A DNA stretch of 64,000 nt from Ascaphus truei (taxonomy: Eukaryota; Chordata; Amphibia; Anura; Ascaphidae). A program made the position numbers and the translations under genes. Under the pieces are notes generated by a model. The model worked only from the letters and a program-made list of their open reading frames with translations, was not told the DNA's origin and did not search any database. Positions 10,833-20,309 of the stretch are shown here, piece after piece (position 1 is the first letter of the stretch; each line of letters opens with the position of its first letter). Location of the stretch: positions 51,310,040 to 51,374,039 of the forward strand of contig CM071568.1 of assembly GCA_036426205.1 (NCBI GenBank). Direction: 5' to 3'.

Positions 10833-11548
10833 TGAGTGGTGCTTTAAATGTTGGTGGGCTGATGACTTATCACTCACCCCGTTTCCCTCTATCTCCGGAG
10901 CAGATCTCTTCGGCTGATGCCTCTCCCCGGGGTTCCCCTGAGCCGGTGTCGGCTCCGGAGGATCTGTTGGCAGGAACACAGGCAATGTAGGCACGATGCC
11001 GTTCTTATCTCCACCTCACCCTCCCTCACGGAGCAGTGTCGGCCATCTTGCTCCCGACCTGCTCCGGCTTGAAGCACCTATCAAGGCCCCATGAAGACTC
11101 TTCCTGCGGCTGTTTGTCGCGTTCGTGGGGGGGAGGGGGAAGCCCCTCCACACACACACAGTGGAGCAAGGGGGGAAGCGCCAAAAATCGGCTCTCCAGC
11201 CTCCCCAACCCATTCGTGCCTGTCAGCTTCCCCCTCACAGTCCGCCCGCATCGAGCGGGCAAGCATGGGAACGGGAACCACCACCACCCCACCCACGTGC
11301 ACAGCCGCCACCGCGCAACACAACCCCGCCCCCCGCGCCCATCTGCCGCATCCCAGGTAGTGTGCCCATGGGAGGCAAGGGAGCGCCAAGCGGCAGGAGG
11401 CAAGGGAGCGGTGGGAGGCTAGGGAGCGCCGAGAGGCAAGGGAGCGGCAAGGGAACAGTTTCTCTCCCTCCTCCTCCTCCCTGTGGATGCAGTCACGGTG
11501 AGAGGTGCTAGCAGCCGCCACAGGGGCTAAATATAAAGTAACACACCG

Positions 11549-11635
11549 GAGACAAGGGGCGAGGCATGAGGGTATGAGAGACATGGAGGGGAGGCATGAG
11601 GGTATGAGAGACATGGGGGGAGGCATGAGAGAGTA
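11549..11635. repeat. Short tandem repeat, ~32-bp unit, two to three copies
   Basis: GAGGCATGAGGGTATGAGAG followed by ACATGG and a G-run, repeated with a partial third unit GAGGCATGAGAGAG. Confidence 0.8.
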
Positions 11636-12095
11636 TTTACCGGTACCTCTGTGCAGAAAAGGGCGGGATTGACTGCTCAGCTCGGGTTGGCTGCACGCAA
11701 AAAAAGTCCTGGCAGTGCGCCATCATTCATTGTGAGCAGTTGCAATGAGGAGTTGTTTGTAAGCTGAAAGACGCCAGAGTAAATTGCAGCTACACACAGA
11801 GAGAACCAGGAACCCTCTATACAGGATCTTGGGATCAGAGCAGTGTGTTGCTGGAGGACACTTTACAAGGTGACACCACGCAGAGGGAAAGTTTTGCAGC
11901 AGAGCAGCGTCCCAGAAGAGCGGCATCCCAGAGGCGCATGTTGGGGCATGAGATTTAAACGGATGTTTGTGAGTGTTCAATTGTAAATGTCCAAGGTGTA
12001 TTAAATCTTTTTATACGTTATCACTCTAGGATTGACGCTTTTTCTCCTTTTTTCCCATATATATATTCTATTGCCTCTATTCTTATCCACACTTT

Positions 12096-12099
12096 CCCC

Positions 12100-12154
<55 letters not shown>
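12096..12154. repeat. C-homopolymer followed by (AC)n microsatellite
   Basis: About 20 consecutive C, then about 19 AC units. Confidence 0.95.
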
Positions 12155-12157
<3 letters not shown>

Positions 12158-12479
12158 TCTGTGACACACACAGAGCTCAGCACACCTCTCCACCCCTTAC
12201 TCCCGCTCCCCACCTCTCTGATTGGCTCCCTGCCACACCATGTGACGCGTCGCCGCTCGGGATCACAAATTGGCTTTAGCCCCTATCGGCTGATAAGTCA
12301 CAGTGCGCAGTGAGCCTGGGAGTGCGGTGGGACCGGGAACAGCCAGGGAGCAGGTACAGGGCTGGTGAGAGGCGCGCACGGCTGCACGTGCCGCCGGCTG
12401 CACTGGGGACCAAGCCTTAGGTGGGCCCTGACATTGGAGGAAGGACATCAAGGATATTGGTGCCACGCACCCTATGTAC

Positions 12480-12735
12480 TTTGGGGACACTCATCCTGTG
12501 TATGTTATTGTGTGTGTTATACTGTGTGGTACAGGTTGGGGTATTCTATGTTCAGTAAAAACAGTTATTATATACCCCTGTGTGTGTGATTACTATTGCT
12601 ATTGGTTCCTGAGGAGGGCTATCCAGCTATGCAGGGATCCCTCCCAGGTGGAGGCGCTGCACCATGGCGAACAAGAGATCACCCCCCAGATTCCCAGCAG
12701 CGGAGGCTCTGGCCTTCTGTAAGTAACAGGTAACA
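12480..12735 (+). mobile_element. LTR-like 3' end with TGGAGGCGCTGC word and short gag-like start
   Basis: AGGTGGAGGCGCTGCACC is followed by an ATG in good context opening a 20-codon frame (MANKRSPPRFPAAEA...). The GGAGGCGCTGC word recurs in the LTR-like copies at 17.8 and 22.57 kb, and a close variant (GAGGCGCTGCACTGC) at 17.6 kb, so it looks like a leader or primer-binding-region signature of one LTR lineage. There is no second LTR, and the boundaries are approximate. Confidence 0.35.
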
Positions 12736-12780
12736 GCAGCATAGGTGGTTTTCCTTAGCTACAGGGAAAGGGCGCTATAT

Positions 12781-12853
12781 ATACTGTATATACAATATAT
12801 ATATATATATATATATGTATATACAATATACAATATATATATATATATATATA
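12781..12853. repeat. (AT)n microsatellite
   Basis: Runs of TATATA interrupted by GTATATACAATATACA. Confidence 0.95.
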
Positions 12854-14365
12854 ATGCTGATATGCAATAATAAAACAAGCTCTTTATAACAAACATCAAT
12901 CCCTTTGATCTTGTTATCAGTGTGCTGGGTTGGTTTATCTCTATTTACAGTGCATTCAAAGAACCATGAGATATGTCTGAAGACCAAATTGAAAGTGATA
13001 GAAAATGTCCTGGCTCATCTCAAAGTTCACACCCAGCTCTTGTGAACAAGAGGAGGATTGCATTCCCGGGGAAGCTTTTATTCACATTTGATAAGCCTGG
13101 CTGGCTGCCATAGCCAAGTGTCAGGCCCTGTATGTGTTTTTTTTAGTCAGGGTGGTCATGTGAACTTACTGGAATATTTGTATCATCTGTTTTGCCTCAT
13201 TGTTTCTGTTGATAGTGACATTGAAACAAAGCAGGTAGAGAAGAACACGGAGCTCTGGACTCTGTCTTATTCATTTCTGATAGCAGTCTCCCTGTCTGCA
13301 CAGGCAGCATTAAAACTTTCTTCAGAACTGCCTTTGTTTATTTTCTGTTCTTTTATTATTACAGTGCAACCTCTTCACCATTTCTTTCCAATTTCCTCCC
13401 AAGAGGAGATTGTCTGCATTCCTTATCTTTTGATGAATGAAAGAAATATCTGTTTCCAGTTTTGGAGACTGGTTAATGTACTTCTGGTATTGACAGGTCA
13501 TTGGGTCAAGTGGGCACCTAACATTCAACATTCAAGTGGTGCCGATGCCACAGCCATTACATGTTATTTACAACCATCCCATTAAGGGAAATGACACATG
13601 AAGGGGGGAAAAAATGGAAACACATTTCTAAATGTGGCATGAACAAGCTATTACCTCTTATTATTAAATTGCATTCAACAAAATAAGTAGTTATGCTGAT
13701 TTTGTTATATTAAGATTGAGGGTGATTGTATTGTGTGGGGCTCATTTACTAACCTTACAGGGTGACCGAACAGAATGGTGCAATTTGTATCATTTTCATT
13801 TCCTATACTGGCATAGCCCACATTAATGTACGCAATGGGACCGGAGCATGTATGTAAAGCGAAAATGTACTTAAAGTGAAGCACTACCTTTTTTCCACTT
13901 ATCGATGCATGTACTGTACTGCAATCGTCATATACTGTACGTGCATAACTGATATAAATAACACATTTGTAACAGGCTCTATAGTCTCCCCGCTTGCACA
14001 CAGCTTCGGTACAGGTAAGGAGCCGGTATTGCTGTTCAGGACGTGCTGACAGGCGCATGCGCGAGCTGCCGTTTGCCTATTGGGTGATATGTCCTTACTC
14101 GCGAGTGTACTTAAAGTGAGTGTCCTTAAACTGGGGTATGCCTGTGTGTAAAAAAGTTGCATCCTATATCATGCTTATTGTATTTAAAAAAATGAAACAA
14201 AAAATCAACAGTGTAGAACATATCTCTCTCTGTATAGATGCAGTGTGAGTCCCACCCCCTTCTCACAGGCAGTGTTTTCTTTAAAAACAATGGCTGCTTC
14301 TCCTGCTGGTACGTTGTGTACATCCTGCTGCAACACGTCAGCAGTTGCAATGATGTTAGATGTTA
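12854..14365. other. Unique sequence, no gene supported
   Basis: The longest frame (13058-13585, 175 codons) has no recognisable domain, no compositional bias beyond AT-rich chance and no conserved motif. A GC-richer patch at 13970-14110 contains GCATGCGCGAGCTGC and is probably an old repeat. Confidence 0.4.
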
Positions 14366-14369
14366 GCTA

Positions 14370-14411
14370 CGTGTGTGTGTGTGTGTGTGTGTGTGTTGTG
14401 TTGTTGTAGTC

Positions 14412-14455
<44 letters not shown>
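14370..14455. repeat. (GT)n microsatellite
   Basis: Two GT runs separated by TTGTGTTGTTGTAGTCGG. Confidence 0.95.
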
Positions 14456-14561
14456 CTATATATTAAAACCTGCTTCATTTGTATTTGCTTCTTGTTTTGT
14501 TGAAATAATAAGACAGTCTTAAAAGAAATATCCAACTGTGACTAATTTACATGATATTGAG

Positions 14562-14612
14562 TATGTATGTATGTATGTATGTATGTATGTATGTATGTAT
14601 GTATGTATGTAT
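14562..14612. repeat. (ATGT)n tetranucleotide microsatellite
   Basis: About 12 GTAT/ATGT units. The MYVCMYVCMYVC peptide of the overlapping frame is a direct product. Confidence 0.97.
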
Positions 14613-14620
14613 TGTATCTA

Positions 14621-15010
14621 TCTTTACTTATATAGTGCCAAAACTGTACTCAGTGCTTCACAAAGACAATACAGTACAGGGAATTATAATAATACACTAA
14701 GCGCAGCAAAATCAGACAATAGGAAAGGAAAACCCTGCCCTGGGGAGCTTACAATCTAATTGGTATGTTGGGAGACATATAGAGACCGCATGTGAGGGAA
14801 TAAGTGCTGTAGATGGCAGTGCTTGGCCACAATTGTTGGTAGAAGTGACTGTGGGTGTGGGACAGTAGCCATGAGTGCAGGCTATTGGGATGCTTCTTTT
14901 GCGAGGCAAGTTTTAAGGTTGGACAGTATTAATGACATTAGCAGGGAAAGAGGTGGCAGGAGACATGGGTGAGAGCAGGTGTGAATATGGCTGGGTGCAG
15001 GATAGCACAG
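14621..15010 (+). mobile_element. L2-like LINE 3' fragment
   Basis: TTTACTTATATAGTGCCAAA, CAGTGCTTCACAAAG, CCCTGCCCTGGGGAGCTTAC and AATCTAA are the signature order of L2-type 3' untranslated regions in vertebrates. The GAGCTTACAATCTA word is shared with the fragment at 40.3 kb. Downstream GCAGTGCTTGGCCACAATTG may be a continuation. No coding sequence. Confidence 0.5.
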
Positions 15011-15154
15011 TGATGGATGCAAGTTACTCAAACTTTTACTAGCCAAATAAAAGTGAAAATATTACATTGTATTAAAACTCTAAACAGCACATTTCCACAG
15101 AATAGAAAAGCACGTTTATTGGACAGTGTAAAAGGGACTTATCACTCTTTGGGG

Positions 15155-15400
15155 GCTATGCACTAAGCAGTGATAACTGCTTTTATGTATGATAAATGGC
15201 TTTTAAGACCGATACTGCCTGCTGCGTGATTCACTAGCAGTGATATCAGTGCTTTATCGGCAGTAAAAAGCATTTTTTTCTGCAAAAAAAAGTGAAAAAA
15301 AATAAGTCCAATCAAGCAAAAAACGGCAAACGCGCCGTTTTTTTTGCCAGTCGGCGCAATTCACTAAGTTGTGATAAGTTAATCATACTTTAGAAGCACA
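15155..15400. mobile_element. Probable MITE end
   Basis: GGGGGCTATGCACTAAGCAG opens a block of imperfect inverted words (CAGTGATAACTGC and GATATCAGTGCTTTATC; GCAAACGCGCCG against CGGCGC). CACTAAG recurs near 15362. No second terminus was found. Confidence 0.3.
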
Positions 15401-16069
15401 CCAGATTTTTGCACCAGCTAAAGGCTGGCGCAAAAGAAAGAGTGGGAGTCCTTTCACCATACGGAGCATTCTTGGAGAGGAGTCACAGGCCGCGAGGTTG
15501 CTACCTGAAAACCAGATCTGACGTCAGACGCCCAGACCCGCGGAGACGCGATGGAGTAAAGGCTGAAGACAGAGATCTTACGGTGGCTGCAGGACGGTGA
15601 GTTGGTGTGCCAAGCTGTCTCTTCAATACACTATTGAAGTGTGATATGCCTGTTTTTTATTGATATATTGTAAGTGCGATTTTTACACTTAGATTAAAAC
15701 CTTTTAAACCTGGTTGATATATGCTATGTAGCTTTTTCTATATTGGGGCTACATCTTCTTGAGTACTGGAGCTGCTTCTCCCTCAATCCATGCTGAGCTG
15801 ACACTCGCCTTGGATAAACTGCCTAAACCCTTGATTACACACTGCTGTTGATATTCTTACAATTTGTAAGTAGGCCTTTCACAAGAGCCAAGATTGGAGC
15901 TGACATTTGTTTCACTTTGTATTTCTCCTGCACTTAGATTTTCTGTGCTTTTGTGTTTTTTCCTCTATGCTCCCCCTGTAATCTGTGAATCTGCAAAAGA
16001 AATGGAGCCATGAATAAAATCATTGTTTACAAAAAAATTTCACCACACAATTAATACAACAGGTCGGCA

Positions 16070-16160
16070 GGTGTCCCCGGGTGAACCCCGCGGAAGTCCG
16101 GGGCCCTCGGGTGATCCCTGCGGGAGTCCGGGGCCCTCGGGTGATCCCCACACTGGCCTG
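16070..16160. repeat. GC-rich minisatellite, ~33-bp unit
   Basis: GTCCGGGGCCCTCGGGTGAT occurs twice, with variant flanking units, giving about 2.5 copies. Confidence 0.85.
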
Positions 16161-16199
16161 CGGTACCAATCGTGTGGCCAAAAAACAATAACAGGCAAT

Positions 16200-17052
16200 A
16201 CTTTGAAATAAATACACCCCCCGGCCCCCTAACAAATTCAGTACATTAATGGTCAAAATGACTATTATCTAAATATAGATAATAGTGCATTTGTCCATTA
16301 CAAATAAAACATTAAGCTGCAGAAATAAAATAAATAAAACTTGCACTCACCCCTGCCAGGCTGCCACGATGAAGGCCGTCCTCATCCTCATCACCGTCCA
16401 TATCCTCCGTTGCCACAAACAATGCAGTATAATCAAAAATACAATCTAATGTCCCCTAACCCCTTAATCACTTTAGCGGTTATTAACCGCTATAGTAATT
16501 AAGGGGTTAATCCACCCTCGCCCACTACCCACCCAGGAGGCAACTACTCCCACCCTTCACCCATTCATTGGTACAGTGGGTACATTATACTCCTAATTGG
16601 TTGTTGTAGACCATGTGACTCCCTTTGGATGCCGTCACATCCTTTCCCAAAAAACTCTGTCACGTGGTCTACTAAAACCAATCAGATTGGGGATATAGTT
16701 CCCACAATCTGATTGGCTGAAATACCATGTGATGGAAGCCATGTTGCTTTTTGTGACGTCATGTTAAAGGGAAAGGAAGCACAGCCATTCTGATTGGCTG
16801 GCTTCACTTCCTTTACATGACGTCACCAAAAATAAAAAAAAACACATGGCTTTCACAGCCAATCAGAGGCGTGTGAACCATTTGCACTAAAATGTGACAT
16901 CACAATCCAATAAAAGCCTGTGCAGCCTTATTTGATGGCAAGAAGCCGAGGAGGGAGGAGGGAGGACCGCTAAGGTGATTAAGGGGTTAGGGGACATTAG
17001 ATTGTATTTTTGATTGTACTGTATTGTTTGTGGCAACATAGGAGGACATGGA
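16200..17052. mobile_element. Palindromic DNA element related to the 5.3-9.15 kb element
   Basis: The left arm (about 16408-16481) mirrors the right arm (about 16963-17035): GCCACAAACAATGCAGTATA against its complement ending GTTTGTGGCAAC, and CCTAACCCCTTAATCAC against GTGATTAAGGGGTTAGG. Between them lie CCAATCAGATT and TGATTGGCTG boxes and two TGACGTCA sites, as in the larger element. The TTAGCGGTTATTAACCGCTA hairpin (about 16471) is shared too. On the minus strand GGCAACGGAGGA leads to an ATG and a short Asp/Glu-rich frame ending at a GTGAGT donor-like word, matching the organisation at 6.06 kb (GGCAACGGAGGA...GTAAGT). The right end is cut at about 17052, where LTR-like sequence begins. Confidence 0.65.
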
Positions 17053-18336
17053 TTTGTACTGGCAGTAAACCCTGGTACAATCAGGTTGCCAGTAGTTGCT
17101 ATGGGGTTTTCCCCCTCCGAGGAGCTGCATTTGGTGACAACAGGAGGCGGTGACATCAGGCCTGAGCATGACCAATCATGAGCCAGACCTGGTGCCCTCC
17201 TCCTGGCTCTACTTAAGGGCAGTACCAACCTAAATGTAGTAGTGTTCTTCCCCCTCTGAGGAAGGCAGGTCACACAACAGAAAGCCTGAGATTGGGGCCA
17301 CTCTTCCCTTCAGTGGAGAGTGAGTGTCGACCATACCTCTGCCTCTGCTAGTGAGGTGGGGAAAAGCTAGGTTGGCTGCGGGTGCTTTTGGCCTGTAGTG
17401 ACGGTCCAGGGACCATCCTTCAGTGAGAGCTGAGAGTACTGCATTGGGCAGAAGCCGACCGTGTAACTGTGCTGTACAGAAGACAATAAACCGTTCCTGT
17501 TGTTAAATATCTCCTGCCTGGTGCGTGACCTTACTGGGGGAGGAGAGGTAATAGTTCTACCATGGGAGATCACCTTCAGTTCCTGGAGCCTACGGCAGAC
17601 TGAGGCGCTGCACTGCTAAAGAGATATTTGGGGTATGAACCCCAGAAGCCTAGTCCTGTGTCCCCACTACCATCAGCGGACGACTCAGCCCTACTGTTGC
17701 CAGCAGGTATATGCACCATACACCGTAGTAATGGACAAATACTCCTATCGGGTGAGGGAAACACTGGTACATTTGGAGGCGCTGCTGAGATCTGTAACAG
17801 GACAGGCTTTCAGAGTAACAAAGCTGGAAGTAACAAGGTACTCTTTCATAACAAGTGCTAATGAAGGAGGGAGGCTAGGTGTAGTCAGGGGGATGGTGTA
17901 CCTCGTACCCTCGTAACCTCGCAAAGAACGACCTAGACAGCCCTATCAGGAGAATGGTCTGGAGACAAGAAGGCTATTGCTGTTCTAAGTCGCCCTGAAG
18001 AAGGTCCATGATGCCGGCAGCCATCGGGATGGTGTAATGGTACTAAAAGGGAAGAACCCAGAGTACTACTAGCCAGTAGCCAAAATGTGGAACCACAGAG
18101 TGCTTGTAATGGACTAAAATCATGTACAGCATATCGAGATGGATCTTTGCTAGCCTGGGGTACAACCTACTCTTGGTAGACTGCTAATCTATGTGCTGTG
18201 AGGACCCACGAGGAACGGATTCCTGCCAGAATCACGGTCACTGCGTGGTCTGTGAAGGAATTGTGCCCAAAATGGAGGTTCCCTTGCCCCGGAATGCGCC
18301 ATGTGAGTTACATGAGCTAAAATGGCATCTCCCGCC
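17053..18336 (+). mobile_element. LTR-like sequence, diverged copy A, with gag-like start
   Basis: Shares a long series of words in the same order with copy B at 19.8 kb: GGCAGTAAACCCTGGTA, TTGCCAGTAGTTG, ACTTAAGGGCAG, GGCAGGTCACAC, CCTGTAGTGAC.GTCCAGGG, AATAAAC.GTTCCTGTT, and GGAGCCTACGGCAGA. AATAAA followed ~100 bp later by GAGGCGCTGC fits R-U5 and leader. Downstream an ATG frame (17732-17916, starting MDKYSYRVRETLVH) may be the start of gag. The 5' end is missing at the junction with the palindromic element. No protease, RT or integrase is present. Confidence 0.5.
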
Positions 18337-19285
18337 AGTGAAGGGTTATAAGGCCATTTCCAAACAATTTAAAGTCCATCATTCTACAGTGAGAAAGATT
18401 TTTCAAAAGTGGAAAACATTCAAGAGAGTTGCCAATCTTCCCAGGAGTGGACGTCCCAGCAAATTCACCCCAAGGTCAGACCGTGCAATGCTCAGAAAAT
18501 TGCAAAAAAAAAACAAGAGTTACATCTAAGACTCTACAGGCCTCAGTTAGCATGTTTAATGTTAAAGTTCATGACAGTACAATTAGAAAAAGACTGAACA
18601 AGTATTGTTTGTTTGGAAGGATTGCCAGGAGAAAGCCTCTTCTCTCTTAAAAGAACATGGCAGCCCGGCTTAGGTTTGAAAGTTGCATCTGAACAAACCA
18701 CAAGACTTCTGGAACAATGTCCTTTGGACAGACGAGACCAAAGTGGATATATTTGGCCTTAATGCACAGCGCCACGTTTGGCGAAAACCAAACACAGCAT
18801 TTCAGCAAAAACACCTCATACCAACTGTCAAGAACGGTGGTGGAGGGTGATGATTTGGGCTTGTTTTGCAGCCACAGGACCTGGGAACCTTGCAGTCATT
18901 GAGTCGACCATGAACTCCTCTGTATACCAAAGTATTCTAGAGTCAAATGTGAGGCCATCTGTCCGACAGCTAAAGCTTGGCCGAAATTGGGTCATGCAAC
19001 AGGACAATGATCCCAAGCACACCAGTAAATCTACAACAGAATGGCTGAAAAAGAAAAGAATCAAGGTGTTGCAATGGCCCAGTCAAAGTCCAGACCTCAA
19101 CCCGATTGAAATGCTATGGCGGTAACTTAAGAGAGCTGTGCATAAACAAATGCCCACAAACCTCAATGAACTGAAGCAACGTTGTAACAAAGAGTGGGAC
19201 AAAATTCCTCCACAATGATATGAGAAACTGATAAAGTCATACAGAAAACCAGTACTTCAAGTTATTGCTGCTAAAGGTGGTTCTA
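18337..19285 (+). pseudogene. Tc1 transposase, truncated and frameshifted
   Basis: Tc1/mariner transposases bind terminal repeats through paired-like HTH domains and cut with a DDE catalytic triad. Visible here are the HTH core KQFKVHHSTVRKIFQKW, then PRSGRPSKFTPR (the GRPR-like hook between HTH and catalytic domain), a frameshift near 18530 at an A9-run, and WTDETK homology near 18727-18740. After that come [11 protein letters not shown], the second Asp in [11 protein letters not shown] and the Glu in [11 protein letters not shown], with DND to E spacing 34. A TAA follows MLWR at 19124, where the family normally continues. It is also N-terminally truncated and not functional. Confidence 0.88.
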
Positions 19286-19522
19286 CACGCTATTGAATCA
19301 TAAGGTATACTTAGTTCTTCACACATGGATTCTCCATTTTGGCTTTATTTTTGTTAAATAAATCATGACACGGTGTAATTTGTCATGTCATGTGTTGTTG
19401 TTCATCTGAGGTTGTATTTACCTCATTTTAAGACCTGCTAAGGAACAGATAATTGTTATTATGTCCTGATATGTAAAATTATAGAATTCAAAGAGGGTGT
19501 GCTTTCTTTTTCACACAATTGT
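18337..19522 (+). mobile_element. Tc1-type DNA transposon, 5'-truncated
   Basis: Contains most of a DD34E transposase and the characteristic frog Tc1 3' region (TTAAATAAATCATGACACGG, GAATTCAAAGAGGGTGTGCT, TTCTTTTTCACACAATTGTG). The 5' terminal inverted repeat and the start of the gene are absent; the first recognisable transposase codons are at about 18337, joined to unrelated sequence. It lies between two LTR-like copies, so it may have inserted into LTR-element internal sequence. Confidence 0.85.
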
Positions 19523-19801
19523 GTGTGTGTATTTTGAGGGGGGTAGTTTGTGTGTATTGGAGGGGGGTTGTGTATGTGTTTTTTGGGGAAGGTAGTGTGT
19601 TTCATATCCTGCATGATTTGAAACCAGGCAATGTCTGGGTCAGTACGTTACACTACCTAAATAGCCTCAGTGAGGGTCCCGTATGTGTGGATGCATATAG
19701 TATTTGTTGAACGGTTGATTTGCAGCTCATGCTTAAGATCACAGTACAATCCTACTAGTACAGAATTATTTTACATGGATAAGGGGTGTTTGAAATACAT
19801 A

Positions 19802-20309
19802 TGTAGCAGGGTACCCCATGGCTACTATTCTACCCAATGGGCTGGCAGTAAACCCTGGTATTTACAGGCTTGCCAGTAGTTGGTGTGGGGTTTTCCACTT
19901 CACCTTCGGTACTGCACTTGAGTGATAGCAAGGGCTGGTACATCCTGTTGTAGCCGAGACAATGGGTGTCCGCCTTCTGGCTGTACTTAAGGGCAGGACC
20001 ACCCTAAATTTGAAGGTTGTTCCTTCCCTCTGAGTAAGGCAGGTCACACGACTGGGAGCTTGAGATTGGGGCCTACCCATGTGCTCTTCCCTGCGGGGAG
20101 GAGTGAGTGTGATTATACCTCTGCCTCCACTAGGGAGGTGGGGAAGAGTTAGGATGGCTGCGGGTGCCCTTGGCCTGTAGTGACAGTCCAGGGACCATCT
20201 CCAGTGAGAGCTGATCTAAGGAGACGACTGCTGCATAGTTGTGTTACTGCAAAGGGTGTAGTAATAAACTGTTCCTGTTTGAAATATACCTCCGGCCTGG
20301 TGTGTGATC
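19802..20309 (+). mobile_element. LTR-like sequence, copy B (5' part), interrupted by PLE
   Basis: Opens TGTAGCAGGGTACCCC, a plausible LTR start, then runs parallel to copy A to AATAAACTGTTCCTGTTTG. At 20309 it is interrupted by the PLE and resumes at 22456. Similarity to copy A is patchy, so the two are not a recent LTR pair. Confidence 0.55.
20263..20309 (+). repeat. 47-bp target-site duplication, left copy
   Basis: Identical to 22456-22502. Begins AATAAACTGTTCCTG and ends GGTGTGTGATC. It brackets the PLE exactly. LTR sequence is continuous if the PLE and one copy are removed, so this is a duplication made at insertion. Confidence 0.9.

Larger units (their letters stand above)
10430..12420 (+). 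mobile_element. Microsatellite-expanded relative of the 27.4-kb MITE
   Basis: Two blocks match the MITE at 27416-27949 in inverted orientation. One is around 10480-10560 (GATCTGCGGTCTGCAG and GTGGCCAAAAC). The other is 12190-12420 (CTCTCTGATTGGCTCCCTG, GGCTGGTGAGAGGCGC, GCACTGGGGACC.AGCCTTA). The ~1.6 kb between them is CA/CT repeats and GC-rich sequence absent from the short copy. The frames of up to 181 codons in this interval, on both strands, are repeat- or GC-driven. Confidence 0.6.

Noticed and set aside
10441..10917. 158-codon His/Thr-rich frame and its opposite-strand Cys/Val partners
   Set aside because: Encoded by CA/CT microsatellites in several frames at once; no independent evidence of coding.
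11081..11626. 181-codon frame, minus strand
   Set aside because: GC-rich overlapping frames on both strands, no domain; lies within an expanded MITE relative.
13058..13585. 175-codon frame with hydrophobic stretches
   Set aside because: No conserved motif, start context or splice pattern; length is compatible with chance.
14562..14612. Regularly spaced short repeats considered as an array
   Set aside because: A simple ATGT tetranucleotide microsatellite without spacers; no CRISPR structure, and the genome is eukaryotic.
17230..17290. Possible hammerhead (CTGAGGA...GAAAG) in the LTR-like copy
   Set aside because: No stem I pairing, no GAAAC and UH combination, and copy B does not keep the words.
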